NCBI GenBank assembly: GCA_035610365.1
Contig: CM069433.1
Location: 173,120,882-173,184,881 of the forward strand
Length of the DNA: 64,000 nt
Direction of reading: 5' to 3'
Source of the DNA: Aquatica leii
Taxonomy: Eukaryota > Arthropoda > Insecta > Coleoptera > Lampyridae
The notes beneath the pieces were generated by a model. The model did no database searches, had not been told where the DNA came from, and saw nothing but the letters and a program-made list of their open reading frames with translations. Shown in pieces: positions 22,840-33,109 of this stretch. The first letter of the stretch is position 1; each line of letters begins with the position of its first letter. Both the position numbers and the translations under genes were made by a program.

Positions 22840-23600
22840 CAATGGTCACCTCAGCTTCCGTCTCCAAAGAGTTTAGAAAAATCTTAAGTGCGGCTTCTAT
22901 ACAGTGTAATAGTAAATACTGTACAAACGTTTGTAGAGAAAAACTTTCTTATTTATTAGAAATCCATTCAATTTCAACGAAAAAAATTTTAACTTTTTTC
23001 CCCGCCCAAAATAGCATTGTAACCTGCAGTAAATTTGTTTGTTTCAAGTTTGACTTACTAATTAGTAGGTCGTCGACATTTACGGATATATTTATAGAAT
23101 CTAAACTATTTAAACATTTATATTTATTCTTTGCGACTGCCACCAAAACTGCAAAATGATAACAATTTCCAGGTTCAACAATCTGTATGTTTAATTTCCG
23201 GGGCGTATTAAGCAATGTTCTTGAATCAAAAGGCAAATTAGCACTGAAATGAGTATCAATAGAAGATAACAAAGGATTTAAAGTTTTTTGCTATAAATTG
23301 ACCAAAAGTTTCTGTACCCAAAATGTAATCATTTCATTTTAAACAAATTAATTTTGACTCATTTGTATTTTCTTGCTGATTTCCTTCAATACGTAAGCCT
23401 GATACACAGTTGAAACATGACAAACTTATGTTGTCTTGATTCACTTTATCATCTAAATCAAATTCGATATTTTCACAACATTTAGAAATATCACTAACAG
23501 AATTAATATCAGAAACAACAAGAGTTTCGCTAATTGAATTTAAACTTTGCAATGTAATATTTGACCTCACTTGGGCTTTTCTATGAGTTACGCTTCAATT
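22840..23600 (-). pseudogene. N-terminal part of a transposase-like protein, minus strand
   Basis: Minus-strand blocks are: 23,570-23,334 (acidic, with FDLDDKVNQDN and SCFNCVSGLRIEGNQ), and 23,272-22,949 (LPFDSRTLLNTPRKLNIQIV, EPGNCYHFAVL, INVDDLLISKS). I recognise the pattern 'LP.D.RTLL.TPRK … EPG.Y.HFG … NVDGLPISKS' from abundant uncharacterised insect ORFs that behave as transposases; I cannot name the superfamily. The characteristic 'DGLP' is DDLL here, and the rest of the protein is missing. It fits as the remains of the transposase of the 19.0-24.7 kb candidate element. Confidence 0.5.
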
Positions 23601-24500
23601 CGTACATTTTAGGCTAACAACGAAATTTAATATTACCTATTTACATTCGAAAGCTGTGTTATTTTCTGATTAAACTATATGAATCTCGCTTTTTATTTAT
23701 TATACGAAGAACCTAAAACAATCATATATAATTAGTGACGTATTCCTATGTGCCAAATTTTGTTGGAATGCAATGTGAAAAAAAAACACAATTCCTACAG
23801 ACCTACTAAGCTAAATTCTAGGCAAATCAGTGCATGCAGCTAAACTTACCAATCCATCATTAGGTAGTAAATACATAAAATAGAATCAAACAATATTCTA
23901 TGGAGCTCTCTACTACAATTCCAAATGATACAAACTGATACAAACAACTCACAAAATAATGTAAAGTGTGGTTGTACGCGCCAAAGACAGATATTAAAAG
24001 AGTTGTCAAATTGAACATTTAGTACCCGTCATATATTGCATTAGGTAATTTTTTTTCCATAATGGTAAAATTCTATATTCAGTAGAATTAGAAATTACTT
24101 TTTTAAAAATAATATGTGGTCACGTTTTTGAGAAAAACTGTCTTTACTAAAAAAAAATTAAAACCCATTCAATATAACAATAATTAAAAAGATACTTGGT
24201 AACGTCGCGATTGTCAAAGAACGGGGATTTTGAAATCCAATTCACCTAGCTTCTTTAAGCACGGCGTTTTTACCGTTGTTCACTGATAGTATAAATTTAT
24301 CTGGCTAAAATTAACCCGTATTTTTTTTTAACAATATGCTGATTCATTAGCAACCTTGTATTAATAAACAAACTTACGTAGAATCTTTGAGGAAGCATCA
24401 TAATAATGAATATGGGAAATTTTGGATTTTAAAAAGGAATCTTTATAATTTAAAAATAATTTTAGTCTGATAAATTCAGAGCACAAGACATCAAAGTGGA
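23601..24500. other. Unassigned
   Basis: No coding signal or clear repeat; internal to the candidate 19.0-24.7 kb element. Confidence 0.3.
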
Positions 24501-24510
24501 TATATTCATA

Positions 24511-24695
24511 GTACTTCCAGTTTTGGTCCACACGTCTAGATGAACGCTAAACAAATGTCAATAGGATGTAGTTTGTAACCCGTACATAAGATGTCCACGT
24601 CGGAAAGTCCATAGTTTGTCCAATTTTGGTTTGTAAACCAACGGACCTGTAATGAACACTAAACAGACGTCTATAGGACGTTCGTTGCTATATGG
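24511..24695. repeat. GGACGT-rich terminal region (right end)
   Basis: Inverted, diverged counterpart of 19,029-19,260. Shared features are a TGCTAT(A/C)TGGG terminus and recurrent GTCCAT/GGACGT words. Confidence 0.5.
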
Positions 24696-24769
24696 GAAAT
24701 ATGCCCTGCAGAAACTTTTTTAGGGTTTTTCAACTTTAAACAATTTGCTATCTTCCTAGGAACTCTTCC

Positions 24770-26480
24770 TATTTTGTGCACATCCACAAATTGTCTAGTA
24801 CACTTGTCTTTTCTAAAATCGACAAAAAACTTTGTAAATCGGAAGGTCTAAGCGCAGCATATTTCTTGTACAACTCTCAGCTCTCGAAAGGTGAATCATT
24901 ATCAGTAATTGTAAACGTTCGTAAAGATTTGTTTTTCGTGTCTTCAAAGGTGATTATCTAATTATTATGAATTTTCCACTATCCTCAATATTACCAACAG
25001 ACAATGTGATAAGTTCTTTACGTCTGCAGGCGCTATATATTCCAAATAATAAAATTACTAACATAGGTGGCTGCTGCCAGAACAATTATTTCAAGTTTGT
25101 TGGTAACATAAGAAGCTCAATGCCAAAAAATTATTTAAAGTTTGTTACTGTAAACATTAATAGTGACTGACTTTTGTTGAAGAAAACTGTTGCTTGTGCT
25201 AAGTGGGAAAAAAAAGAATTGTAATGCCAAATTGTAGTAGCACTCATGAAAAAAAAGCAGCCGAGGGACGTGCTTCGATTTCTTTAAATATGAAAGAAAG
25301 CCTTTTTTGCAAATTAAAATAGAAAAAAAAACGGAAGATATAAAGGAACCTAAATCGGCTCTCATCGATACTAAAACTAAAGTTAACAAATTAAATTGCC
25401 ATTTGCGTAACGCCGGGAAAAATGTCATAGAACCTAAAGCTGTTTCTAAGTTGGATAAAACAATTAATTCATTGGGCAATATTTTTTTATTACTCACTCT
25501 GTAACTCTGGAACAGGAAAAAATGTAATTGCAAGTATTATTCTAGTTGTGTACTATGTTAACTTGGCTGGATTAATATCCTATCTTCTAGATTAGCAAAA
25601 TTTAGCAAAGCAATTCTATGTAAAACCTGGGATTGGCAATGGAGGCGGATTTTTAAAGATTTGTTTAACATTACTACCCTATGATGACAGAATATTTTTT
25701 TAAGCATAAAAGCTTTAGAATTAAAAAAACTTAATGTTATTGCCTCTCGAAAGATTAAACTTTATAGCAATATTCAATTGCTAATAAAATTAGTAAACTT
25801 GCATTAGATGTGCAAAATTTGTACCACACCATTGCTGCTGACTTAAAACTGATAATGCCGCTACTTGGTTTGCAATTTAACGCATACTTAAATGCATGGC
25901 CTTGTTGCGTAATTTCTAGCAAGATAAAGCCAGTTTGAGAACAATAAAAAATATATCTCAAACAAAAAATTACAAAATTGTGGCAATAAATCTCCAGTTA
26001 TTGGCAATGAAGAAATACTTCTATTATTCTATATACCACCACCTGGGTTACACCTTCTTATGGGTGTGGTGCAAACTATTTTTTACTATTTAAATTTAGA
26101 AAATCCGGATGTAGCTGATAAGCAGATACATAGGTATCACAAATTTAACGGTAATAACGCCAGAAGATTATTGCAAAACCTGGAAGTATTAGAAGCTTTG
26201 ACAAATGGTACACCATTTTTTTTTCTAATTAAAAATTTTGATGGTTTTTTAGGAAACAAATACATTGGTTTGTTTTTTTCTTGCAATAAAGTAGTGTTGT
26301 CTTGTTTGTTTGGGTTTGAATTATGGAACCCATATTTAAGAATTTGGAGATGAATTGGTTCATGCTGTGGTTTATGTTGATTTTATTGAAATAACACACA
26401 CCAGTTTGGGATTTTATTCAGAGCAAGCATCTGAACTGTCTTGCCATTTTTACAAACTACATTGCCAAAATCTAATTTAA
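24770..26480 (+). pseudogene. Decayed transposase of an unnamed DDE-like family
   Basis: Plus-strand fragments in shifting frames. Around 25,800-25,920 is a segment like TIAADLKLIMPLLGLQFNAY. At 26,030-26,350 is PPPGLHLLMGVVQTIFYYLN followed by KFNGNNARRLLQNLEVLEAL. At about 26,340-26,460 is THTSLGFYSEQASE. The order 'DLK…LG.QSH', 'PPELHLL.G.VN', 'F.GN..RKLL.N.D.L' and 'G.YSEQASES.H' matches a protein common in cnidarian and insect genomes as a repeated gene with transposase-like features. Every block is separated by stops or frameshifts, so this is a relic. Its relation to the GGACGT-rich end just upstream is unclear, because that end faces the other way. Confidence 0.5.
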
Positions 26481-27009
26481 ATCCAAATTTGTCAAATTTG
26501 GAAAAAAATTAGTTTGTACTGTTTGTATATACAATAATAAACACGTTTAATTTTTATGTTCCTTTTGATTTGATAAAATATTTATTCTTGTCTTGTGTTT
26601 TTATTCGATAAAATAATGTGTTTTTATCTATGATCCTATATTTCTTATATGTTGCTTAGACACAAACAAAAAAGTCTCATAGCATAACTTTTTCTTCGCG
26701 CCGCGTTAACGTTTGGTATGCTATACTTCACTTCTGACGCCTGTTATATATATAAATTACTATTATAGTGCAGGAATGAAAAATTAATCAACAAACATGT
26801 TCTTTTCAAATATAGAATTTTGTTATCATTTGGTTATTGTTATTAAAAAAACTTAAATCCTAATGCAAATCTATTAACTTGACTTTAACTTGAAAGATTA
26901 GAAGTTTGTTCATTTTTTTATAAGTATGCTGAGGCGTACTTTCTGCACAACGGCGTTTGACAAAGCTCACGATAATTGCTAATACACAAATTTTGTTTAT
27001 ACATAATAT
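26481..27009. other. Unassigned, includes second copy of the hairpin-ended repeat
   Basis: 26,668-26,740 is a diverged copy of 12,591-12,662. The remainder is AT-rich without coding signal and leads into the PLE. Confidence 0.4.
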
Positions 27010-27046
27010 GCCTTCTGTAGACATTAAAACCTTTTGCCTTCAGAGG

Positions 27047-27480
27047 TTAAACAAAGACTTTGTTAACATTTAAATAAATTACCACAAACACATACTTAAA
27101 ACATTCTTGGTAATTGAACCTTTCTAAATAAACACCTATGTTATTTACAACCGTCTTTACTGAGTTAGTAGTAGAAGAAACTTTACGATTCTTGGATTCC
27201 AATAATTGAAACTTTTTGAGATGACCTTCAGTGGTTAGTCGTAGAGTGGTATCAGACTGCTGGTAAGTAATGTTGTCAAAGAATTTCCAATCATCCGGGA
27301 ATAGAGTGTTGGCCAAGTCAAGATGAAGATAAAAGAGTTGTTTCGAAATGGTGTCTAACTCTCGCCTAGTTTGCTTAATCCGTTCGCGTATCAACGCTAG
27401 ACTAGCACGGTGTAGGATGTTTTTAGAAGAACGTGTCTGAATGTGGAACTTAATTTTGAGGAATGCAGGAATGATGTTGT
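27047..27480 (-). pseudogene. N-terminal segment of the Penelope-like protein, inverted
   Basis: The minus-strand reading has ILHRASLALIRERIKQTRRE, DTISKQLFYLHLDLANTLF, then PDDWKFFDNITYQQSDTTLR and LTTEGHLKKFQLLESKN. This is the helix-rich region that precedes RT in PLEs. It faces away from the RT block, and the switch occurs near 27,480, where the plus-strand reading of RT takes over. Reading order is therefore broken by a physical inversion, not just by point mutations. Confidence 0.65.
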
Positions 27481-28740
27481 GGTCACTATAAAACTTGAAC
27501 CCCAAGATCTTCTCGTGAGCTTTGATGTTACTTCACTTTTTACTAAAGTTCCTATTAAGGATTCGCTTATTATCATCAAACAGATTCTGTCTCAACATGG
27601 CAAGGACTTGAGTTTGGTTCCTCTTATTGAAAAGTGTCTATCCTCTACTTACTTCCAATTTGATAATAAGTTTTACGAACAAGTTTCTGGTGCTGCTATG
27701 GGTTCTCCTCTATCACCTGTTGTAGCTAACATTTTTATGGAATCCTTTGAAACGGTTGCTTTGAAATCATCAATATTAAAACCTAAAGTGTGGTTTAGAT
27801 ATGTTGACGACACGTTTATTGTTTGGTCACATGGTCATCTTGAATTGTCTAAGTTTCTTGATCATCTTAACAATCAACACTTAGATATCAAATTTACTAT
27901 GGAAATCGAAAGTAATGGTTCTCTTCCATTTCTTGACGTTCTTGTGACAGATACCTTCATGCTTCGTCTCATCATCATCCTGCACAGAAACGTTCTGTCA
28001 TTGAATCTTTGGTCTATCGTGCCTTTTCTATTTGTCAACCTGAGAATCTAGACTCAGAACTCCGTCTTCTTACTAGAACCTTAGTGAACAATGGTTATGT
28101 AAAGCGAGATATTCATAGAGTTATTAATCGTCGTTTACATCCACGTACTCGATTACCTAAGGACATTTCTACTCCCGAATCCAACCCGAAATTGGCCTTT
28201 TTACCCTACATTCACAAGGTTACAGATCAAATAGGGAAACTCCTTCGTAAGAATGGTATTAAACCCATATTCAACTCGACAGGCAAAATTTCTCAGATTC
28301 TTCCTTCTCCCAAAGACAAATTTCCTACACTTTCATCTCAAGGTGTATACCAAATTCCCTGTTCTTGTGGTTTAGTCTACATTGGTGAAACCGGTCGTTC
28401 CGTCATTACTCGCATGATCGTTGTATAAGGAAAAGGTATACTTCCAAGTCTACGGTCGCTGAACATCATTTTACTACAGGTCACAAGATAGATTTTGATA
28501 ATGTTTCGTTGATTGCCAAATCTCCATTCTTTTTCAACAGGAAATTCCGAGAAACCATAGAAATCATCAAACACCCCAATAACTTCAATCGCGATCATGG
28601 TTTCGAACTATCCCCTCTTTGGTTCCCGGTTATTAGTCATTTAACAAAAACACGCCCCCTAGCAACCGTAACCCAATCAGGGCCGAGCTTAATCATCCGT
28701 GACGATCCTGTTCCTTTAAATACGGAGACTATTTCTTCTT
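27480..28740 (+). pseudogene. Penelope-like RT and GIY-YIG endonuclease, two frameshifts
   Basis: The RT block (27,480-27,960) has PQDLLVSFDVTSLFTKVPI (box A with catalytic D), GAAMGSPLSPVVANIFMESF (box B) and WFRYVDDTFIVW (box C, YVDD), then GSLPFLDVLVTD. All catalytic residues are kept. A frameshift near 27,960-28,010 leads to 28,009-28,428, which continues to the endonuclease: GVYQIPCSCGLVYIGETGRS. A second frameshift just before the stop at 28,428 moves the reading to the third frame (KSTVAEHHFTTGHKIDFDNV … SPFFFNRKFRETIEIIKH). Known: RT plus C-terminal GIY-YIG with a CxC insert defines Penelope. The copy is well preserved compared with those at 2.2 and 4.4 kb and is thus younger. Confidence 0.9.
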
Positions 28741-28959
28741 AAGTCACTTCTACCTAGTTTAGAATCTGGCTTGGTTCACAAGTTGATTACCTAACTCGGT
28801 AGTGGTTCTTTGTTAGATTTTCGTTTGCTTTTTCAGGTTATCGTTTTCTTTCTTACCTTTTCATAGTTTAGGTTATGGCTTGTTTTACAAGTGGATAACC
28901 TAACTTTTGAGAAGTTCTTAGTTAGATTTCGATTGCTTGTTTGAGTTTTGCGATTTATC

Positions 28960-29005
28960 TCACGCCCTGATGAAGCCCCTTACGAAAGTGGGCGAAACGT
29001 TGGCA
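28960..29005 (+). ncRNA. Hammerhead-like ribozyme core at PLE 3' end
   Basis: CTGATGA (28,967-28,973), a GCCC/GGGC stem around an 11-base loop, then GAAAC (28,994-28,998) and GTTGGC. This is the cleanest of the four cores in the window. Flanking stems I and III are not obvious, so it may belong to the minimal PLE class or be inactive. Confidence 0.5.
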
Positions 29006-29195
29006 GCTTCGGTTGCAACTATGACACGGTCCAAACCCGGAAGACATTCTAATGTTAGTATAGATTCCGGCCGTGGAAGCCTTCGCTATTACATCAATAA
29101 CTTGAAATATTAATTACTTAAATAATACTACACTGGTTTAATTTGAATTTAAATTTTTAAAGTTTAATGCAAATAACGTCTTTGTGAGTTACATA

Positions 29196-29320
29196 TGCTT
29201 GATTGCACAGTGTTTCCTAAGTTACACTTAGTGCTAATTATGCTGATAAAAACATTATTGTAGCAACTTAAGAGTTAATTAGCACTAAGTATAGCTTAAA
29301 ATATACAGTGCAATCAAGCA
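29196..29320. repeat. 125-bp palindromic MITE-like element
   Basis: Arms of about 45 bp, starting TGCTTGATTGCAC and ending GTGCAATCAAGCA, pair with few mismatches across a roughly 35-bp spacer. No coding capacity. Target duplication not clear. Confidence 0.65.
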
Positions 29321-29561
29321 TTAAACGCGTCAAATTTTTAATTTATAGGTTATAAATGTAATATTTAATTTAAGGTCACAGTTCGCGACATAATGAAACA
29401 CCTCAATTTATTTGCTACATCAAAGGTAAAATGTTACTTGATATAAATTTTAATAAGGTACACGTACTGCGGAATTTAATGATTTTTAAGCTATATGTAT
29501 CTTTTCGAGAAAGTACTGCTAAATTATTATTGAACACTTTGTACATTTTATTATATACTGT

Positions 29562-29805
29562 AACGAATTTTATTATTAAAACTAACTAATTTATTTATAC
29601 TACAAATATATACACGTTTATAACTAACCGAAATAATTAAATCTAAAGATATTTAATAAAAACATTTTCACTTTAATTTATATCGCACTATTACATACAC
29701 GAAGATAACTTCTATTTATCTAAACACCGAAAGTTGTTTATACCAAAGTCACGTACTCCGTACCTTTATCACACACGCGTTAATTATTTATTTCCACTTG
29801 TTTTG
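29562..29805 (-). repeat. LTR fragment of Gypsy family B
   Basis: Begins TGTAACGAATTTTATTATTA and stays alignable with the LTR at 56,162-56,440 (shared ATATACACG, GATATTTAATAAAAACA, AAAGTCACGTACT and ACACGCGTTAAT). The similarity fades after about 29,805, so it is a partial LTR. Confidence 0.7.
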
Positions 29806-30650
29806 TTGTTTTAAGTTCAAATGTGACCGTTTCTGTTAGACACAATATTTATATAACATTTTATAAAAAAATTAATATCTCCAAGAAAATTTCACATAAA
29901 TGTTTATCATAGTACTTGAAAACACGTCTTACACTGACAAAATTATATTTTGAAAATAGTAATATTTGTTTATATCGGCCAATTGTGTTGGCTTCTTATT
30001 TTCTATAACTCTTAGTTTGAAAATTCAGTTCTGTCACTTTTTTGTTAAATTTATTTTTCTTTACAACATATACAGGGTTTTTTTAACGTTACCCGTTCGT
30101 TAAAAGTTTTTATACTTCCTACAATCATAATTTAATTTTGATTTTTTTAAATATGTATTAGTTAAATAGTTATTGGCTTTATAATTAAAATATATTCAAG
30201 AATCTATTACTTCCGGTTATACCAGAATTGACATCAGCTTTTTTATTTTATATGAAATGCAATACTATACGCATGTAAAAGTTATTAACTTTGGCATTTT
30301 ATGTTGAACACTCGGTATCTGTGTTGGCCTTTAACAAAAGGTTGTTTAAAATATGATAATTTTAGTTAATAATGATAAAAATATCGCAGCTTAAACTACA
30401 TAATTTGACAAGATATGAATTTTTTAAGTTGATGTTACAAATGTAAAAATTCTCAAAAACATCTAAATATCTCAAAAACAGTTGATTGATTGATGCCAAT
30501 TACAAAATGATATGTAAAAACTTTGTTTTTATTTTATATCAATTTGTCCGAGTTTATACTATAAGTTATAAGTGTCATTATTACTTAATTCTTGACTTTT
30601 AGCTACTCATCTTTATTTAGAAAAATGGTGAATATAGAATATACTTTATT
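29806..30650. other. Unassigned
   Basis: No coding signal. TATACAGGGTT at about 30,071 resembles a terminal repeat of a MITE but no partner was found. Confidence 0.3.
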
Positions 30651-30689
30651 TGTCGTAAAAAAAGATTTTTTTTACAAATAATTCGTATT

Positions 30690-32340
30690 ATAAACTAAAC
30701 ACAAAAATCCTACTACATAGAACAAATTAAAAAAAACAAAATGAAAGTACAAAAAAAAAAAAAAAAAATAATCCTAAACCCTCCACCGCTAATCAATTCT
30801 CTATATACATTTATTACACTACATGTAGCCTTTTTCTCCTTTTTATAACTTCTTCCATCCATCCCATTCCTTCTTCTCCTTCTCCCAATATCTCCAACCT
30901 TCCTCTCTACTCTTCTACTAGCTCTATACATTCCTTCAACATGTGCTATATATTTTCCCACCCCTCCCCACATAGTCTACAACTCCTATCTTTATCTTCC
31001 TTCCAGTACTTATTTTCTTGGTCTTCATTCCCGCATCTAAACCTTGCTAACATTGTTTTTGATCTTAAGCTTTTTTTGCCCTTTGTGTACCTTGGAATAT
31101 TATCTATTACTATATTTGTATATCTCTCATTATATTTTCCTTCTTGTATTCTTGCTTATGTTTTTTGTCTCTGTATATCCTTATCTCTTCTTATTATCTC
31201 ATCTTTTATTTCCCTTCTTGTCTCCCTTATTCTCTCTACCTCTTCTCTCACATATCCAACTCTTTCATAATACCTTCTTCTGTCATCTCGTCCATATTTA
31301 ATTTTTCCATTGTTTACCTTTCTCCAGCACATTTGAAGCAATTTACATTCTTCGTTTTCTTTCATTTGTTCTTCGTAACACATTGCTCTCTTCCCCGCCT
31401 GTACCCTTATCTTTTCTAACTTCATTTCCTCCTCTACTATGTACCCTGGCGTTTCTCTCTCTAATCCTAACGTCCATTTCCAGTATTTTTCTTGTACTTT
31501 CTCCAATTCCTCCCATGCCTTCCACCCCTATATTTCCGCCCCGTACATCATCACACTTTTTATTAATTTGTTAAACAACCATCTTCTTGTTTCTATTTGC
31601 TTCCCAAATCCCTTCTCTCCTATACCCCACACCTGACCTACAATTCTATTACATATCTTTGCCAACCACTTTATATGAGCCTCATCTTTATTGTCGTATC
31701 TGATTCGAAAACCCAAATAGGTCACTTCATTTACACTTTCTATTATCTCGTCTCCCCACTTCCACTCTACTCTTTTTTTACCCCCCCCCCTCCTTTTTGA
31801 AACACTACCATCTTTGTTTTTCTCACATTTACACTTAAACACTTTTTTTCTAGATACTTTTTTACTGTCTTTATCATCTCTTTCATTTCTCTTTCTTTCT
31901 TCGCTATAATCACTATGTCATCAGCATACACCAAAACCCACAGTTTTAACCTCCCCATTACTATTCTTCCACTTTGTTGCCCCATCAACTCTTTCTCTAA
32001 ATCTTCTAAATATACAGCAAATAAACTAGGACTAAGTGGGCACCTCTACCTTAATCCTGTATTTGTCCAAAATGCTTCACTTTCCACCTATTCTTACTTT
32101 GCACTTTGTCCCATTATATATTTCCTCTAAACTCCTTACTAGTTCTTCCTCTATCTGTTTCTTTCTTAATATATTCCATAATTTACACCTATTTACATTA
32201 TCAAACGCCGCTTTTATATCCAGAAATAACGCAAAAACGTTTGCATCTTTTCACTTCTAATTCTTTGTTTACTATCTGTTTTAATATGTATACATTATCT
32301 GTAAACTGTAAGCGTTTAGATGTAGGTAAATATGGCAACA
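30690..32340 (-). pseudogene. LINE (non-LTR retrotransposon) ORF2, 3' two-thirds, decayed
   Basis: The minus-strand reading runs from about 32,330. FTDNVYILKQIVNKELE and a decayed box A (frameshifted DIKAAFDNVN near 32,215) come first. The catalytic box follows at 31,988-31,767: WVLVYADDIVIIAKKEREM. Next are 31,842-31,528 (VTYLGFRIRYDNKDE … LFNKLIKSVMMYGAEI), 31,506-31,156 (KVQEKYWKWTLGLERETPGY), and a cysteine motif near 30,990-30,950 (SCRLCGEGWENIAHVEG), the LINE C-terminal CCHC-type finger with its last C lost. Five or more frames are used, so it is dead. The 5' end with the endonuclease is missing, the usual 5' truncation of LINEs. The strong purine bias on this strand creates serine/leucine-rich false frames on the other strand. 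Confidence 0.85.
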
Positions 32341-32399
32341 GTGTGTAACGAATTGCAGAAGTTTTATGTATTGTATAGTTTGAAATAAACAAGATTCAG

Positions 32400-33109
32400 G
32401 AGAAGTCGGTGCAAGACTTTTATTTTATGCAAAAACTATCAGTCATCCTTACAAACACTTTATACTTACGTTATAATAAATAACATAATATAAATAATTA
32501 AAAAAACAATCAATTGTTACAAGACTAGCACAAATCCTTGTTTATACATTAACAACATTATATATTTAAAAATAATTATAAGCAAAAGCATCGTTTCTTC
32601 ATCTCTATATTGCATTTTCTAAACATAAATGTTCATTATACAAAGATTAAAATAGTTATTTGCTTTGTAAAGTCACATTCACATGTTTTTCTGTTGCAGC
32701 TGCTAAGAAACTAATCCAGCTGATTTATAAGATTTTCTTGAAATTGATGTACTAAAAAAATTAAAGTAGTAAATGATTTGAGGTTAAACACGTAAATTAT
32801 ACTCATCTATTTTCTAAATAGATATAAATAGCTGAAAGTAACAAATTTAAACAATGGTTACACTTGTAACATAAACGCTGACAAATTAATATAAAATAAA
32901 TACAAAGTTTTGACAAATACATTTTGAATTGTCTTTTAAGTATTACTAACACAGGTTGTTTATTTTTTGCGTCATTTGATATCATGAAAAATTTCTGTTC
33001 TGATTTACGTTATACTTAATTTTTATTAATATATAGTCGTAAAAAAAAATTGTATAATTCGTAAGAAATGTACTTGGCCAACTGGTATGAATTGCAAATT
33101 TGCTTATAC
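32400..33109. other. Unassigned
   Basis: AT-rich, no recognisable coding or repeat ends. Confidence 0.3.

Larger units (their letters stand above)
19029..24695. mobile_element. Candidate DNA transposon with GGACGT-rich inverted ends, invaded by other elements
   Basis: Seen: the left end starts CCCAGATAGCAC (about 19,027-19,038). The right end read inward starts CCCATATAGCAACGAACGTCC (from about 24,696). Both continue for about 200 bp with many GGACGTCCA / GTGAACATTC-type words. Between them lie a minus-strand transposase-like fragment (22,840-23,600) and a nested Gypsy remnant. No convincing target duplication was found. Inference: one old element, but two unrelated insertions sharing end motifs would look similar. 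Confidence 0.45.
27010..29005 (+). mobile_element. Penelope-like element with inverted 5' segment
   Basis: The main body (about 27,480-28,740) is plus strand and encodes RT followed by GIY-YIG. The 5' portion (about 27,047-27,480) is the upstream part of the same kind of protein on the opposite strand, so the 5' end is inverted. A hammerhead-like core lies 230 bp after the coding part. Known: 5' inversions and rearranged ends are frequent in PLE copies. The outer ends are not sharply defined and I did not find a target duplication. Confidence 0.8.

Noticed and set aside
30941-31842. Several plus-strand frames rich in S, L, F and P, looking like membrane proteins
   Set aside because: They are the antisense of a purine-rich LINE ORF2 whose RT motifs (YADD, CxxC) read well on the minus strand.
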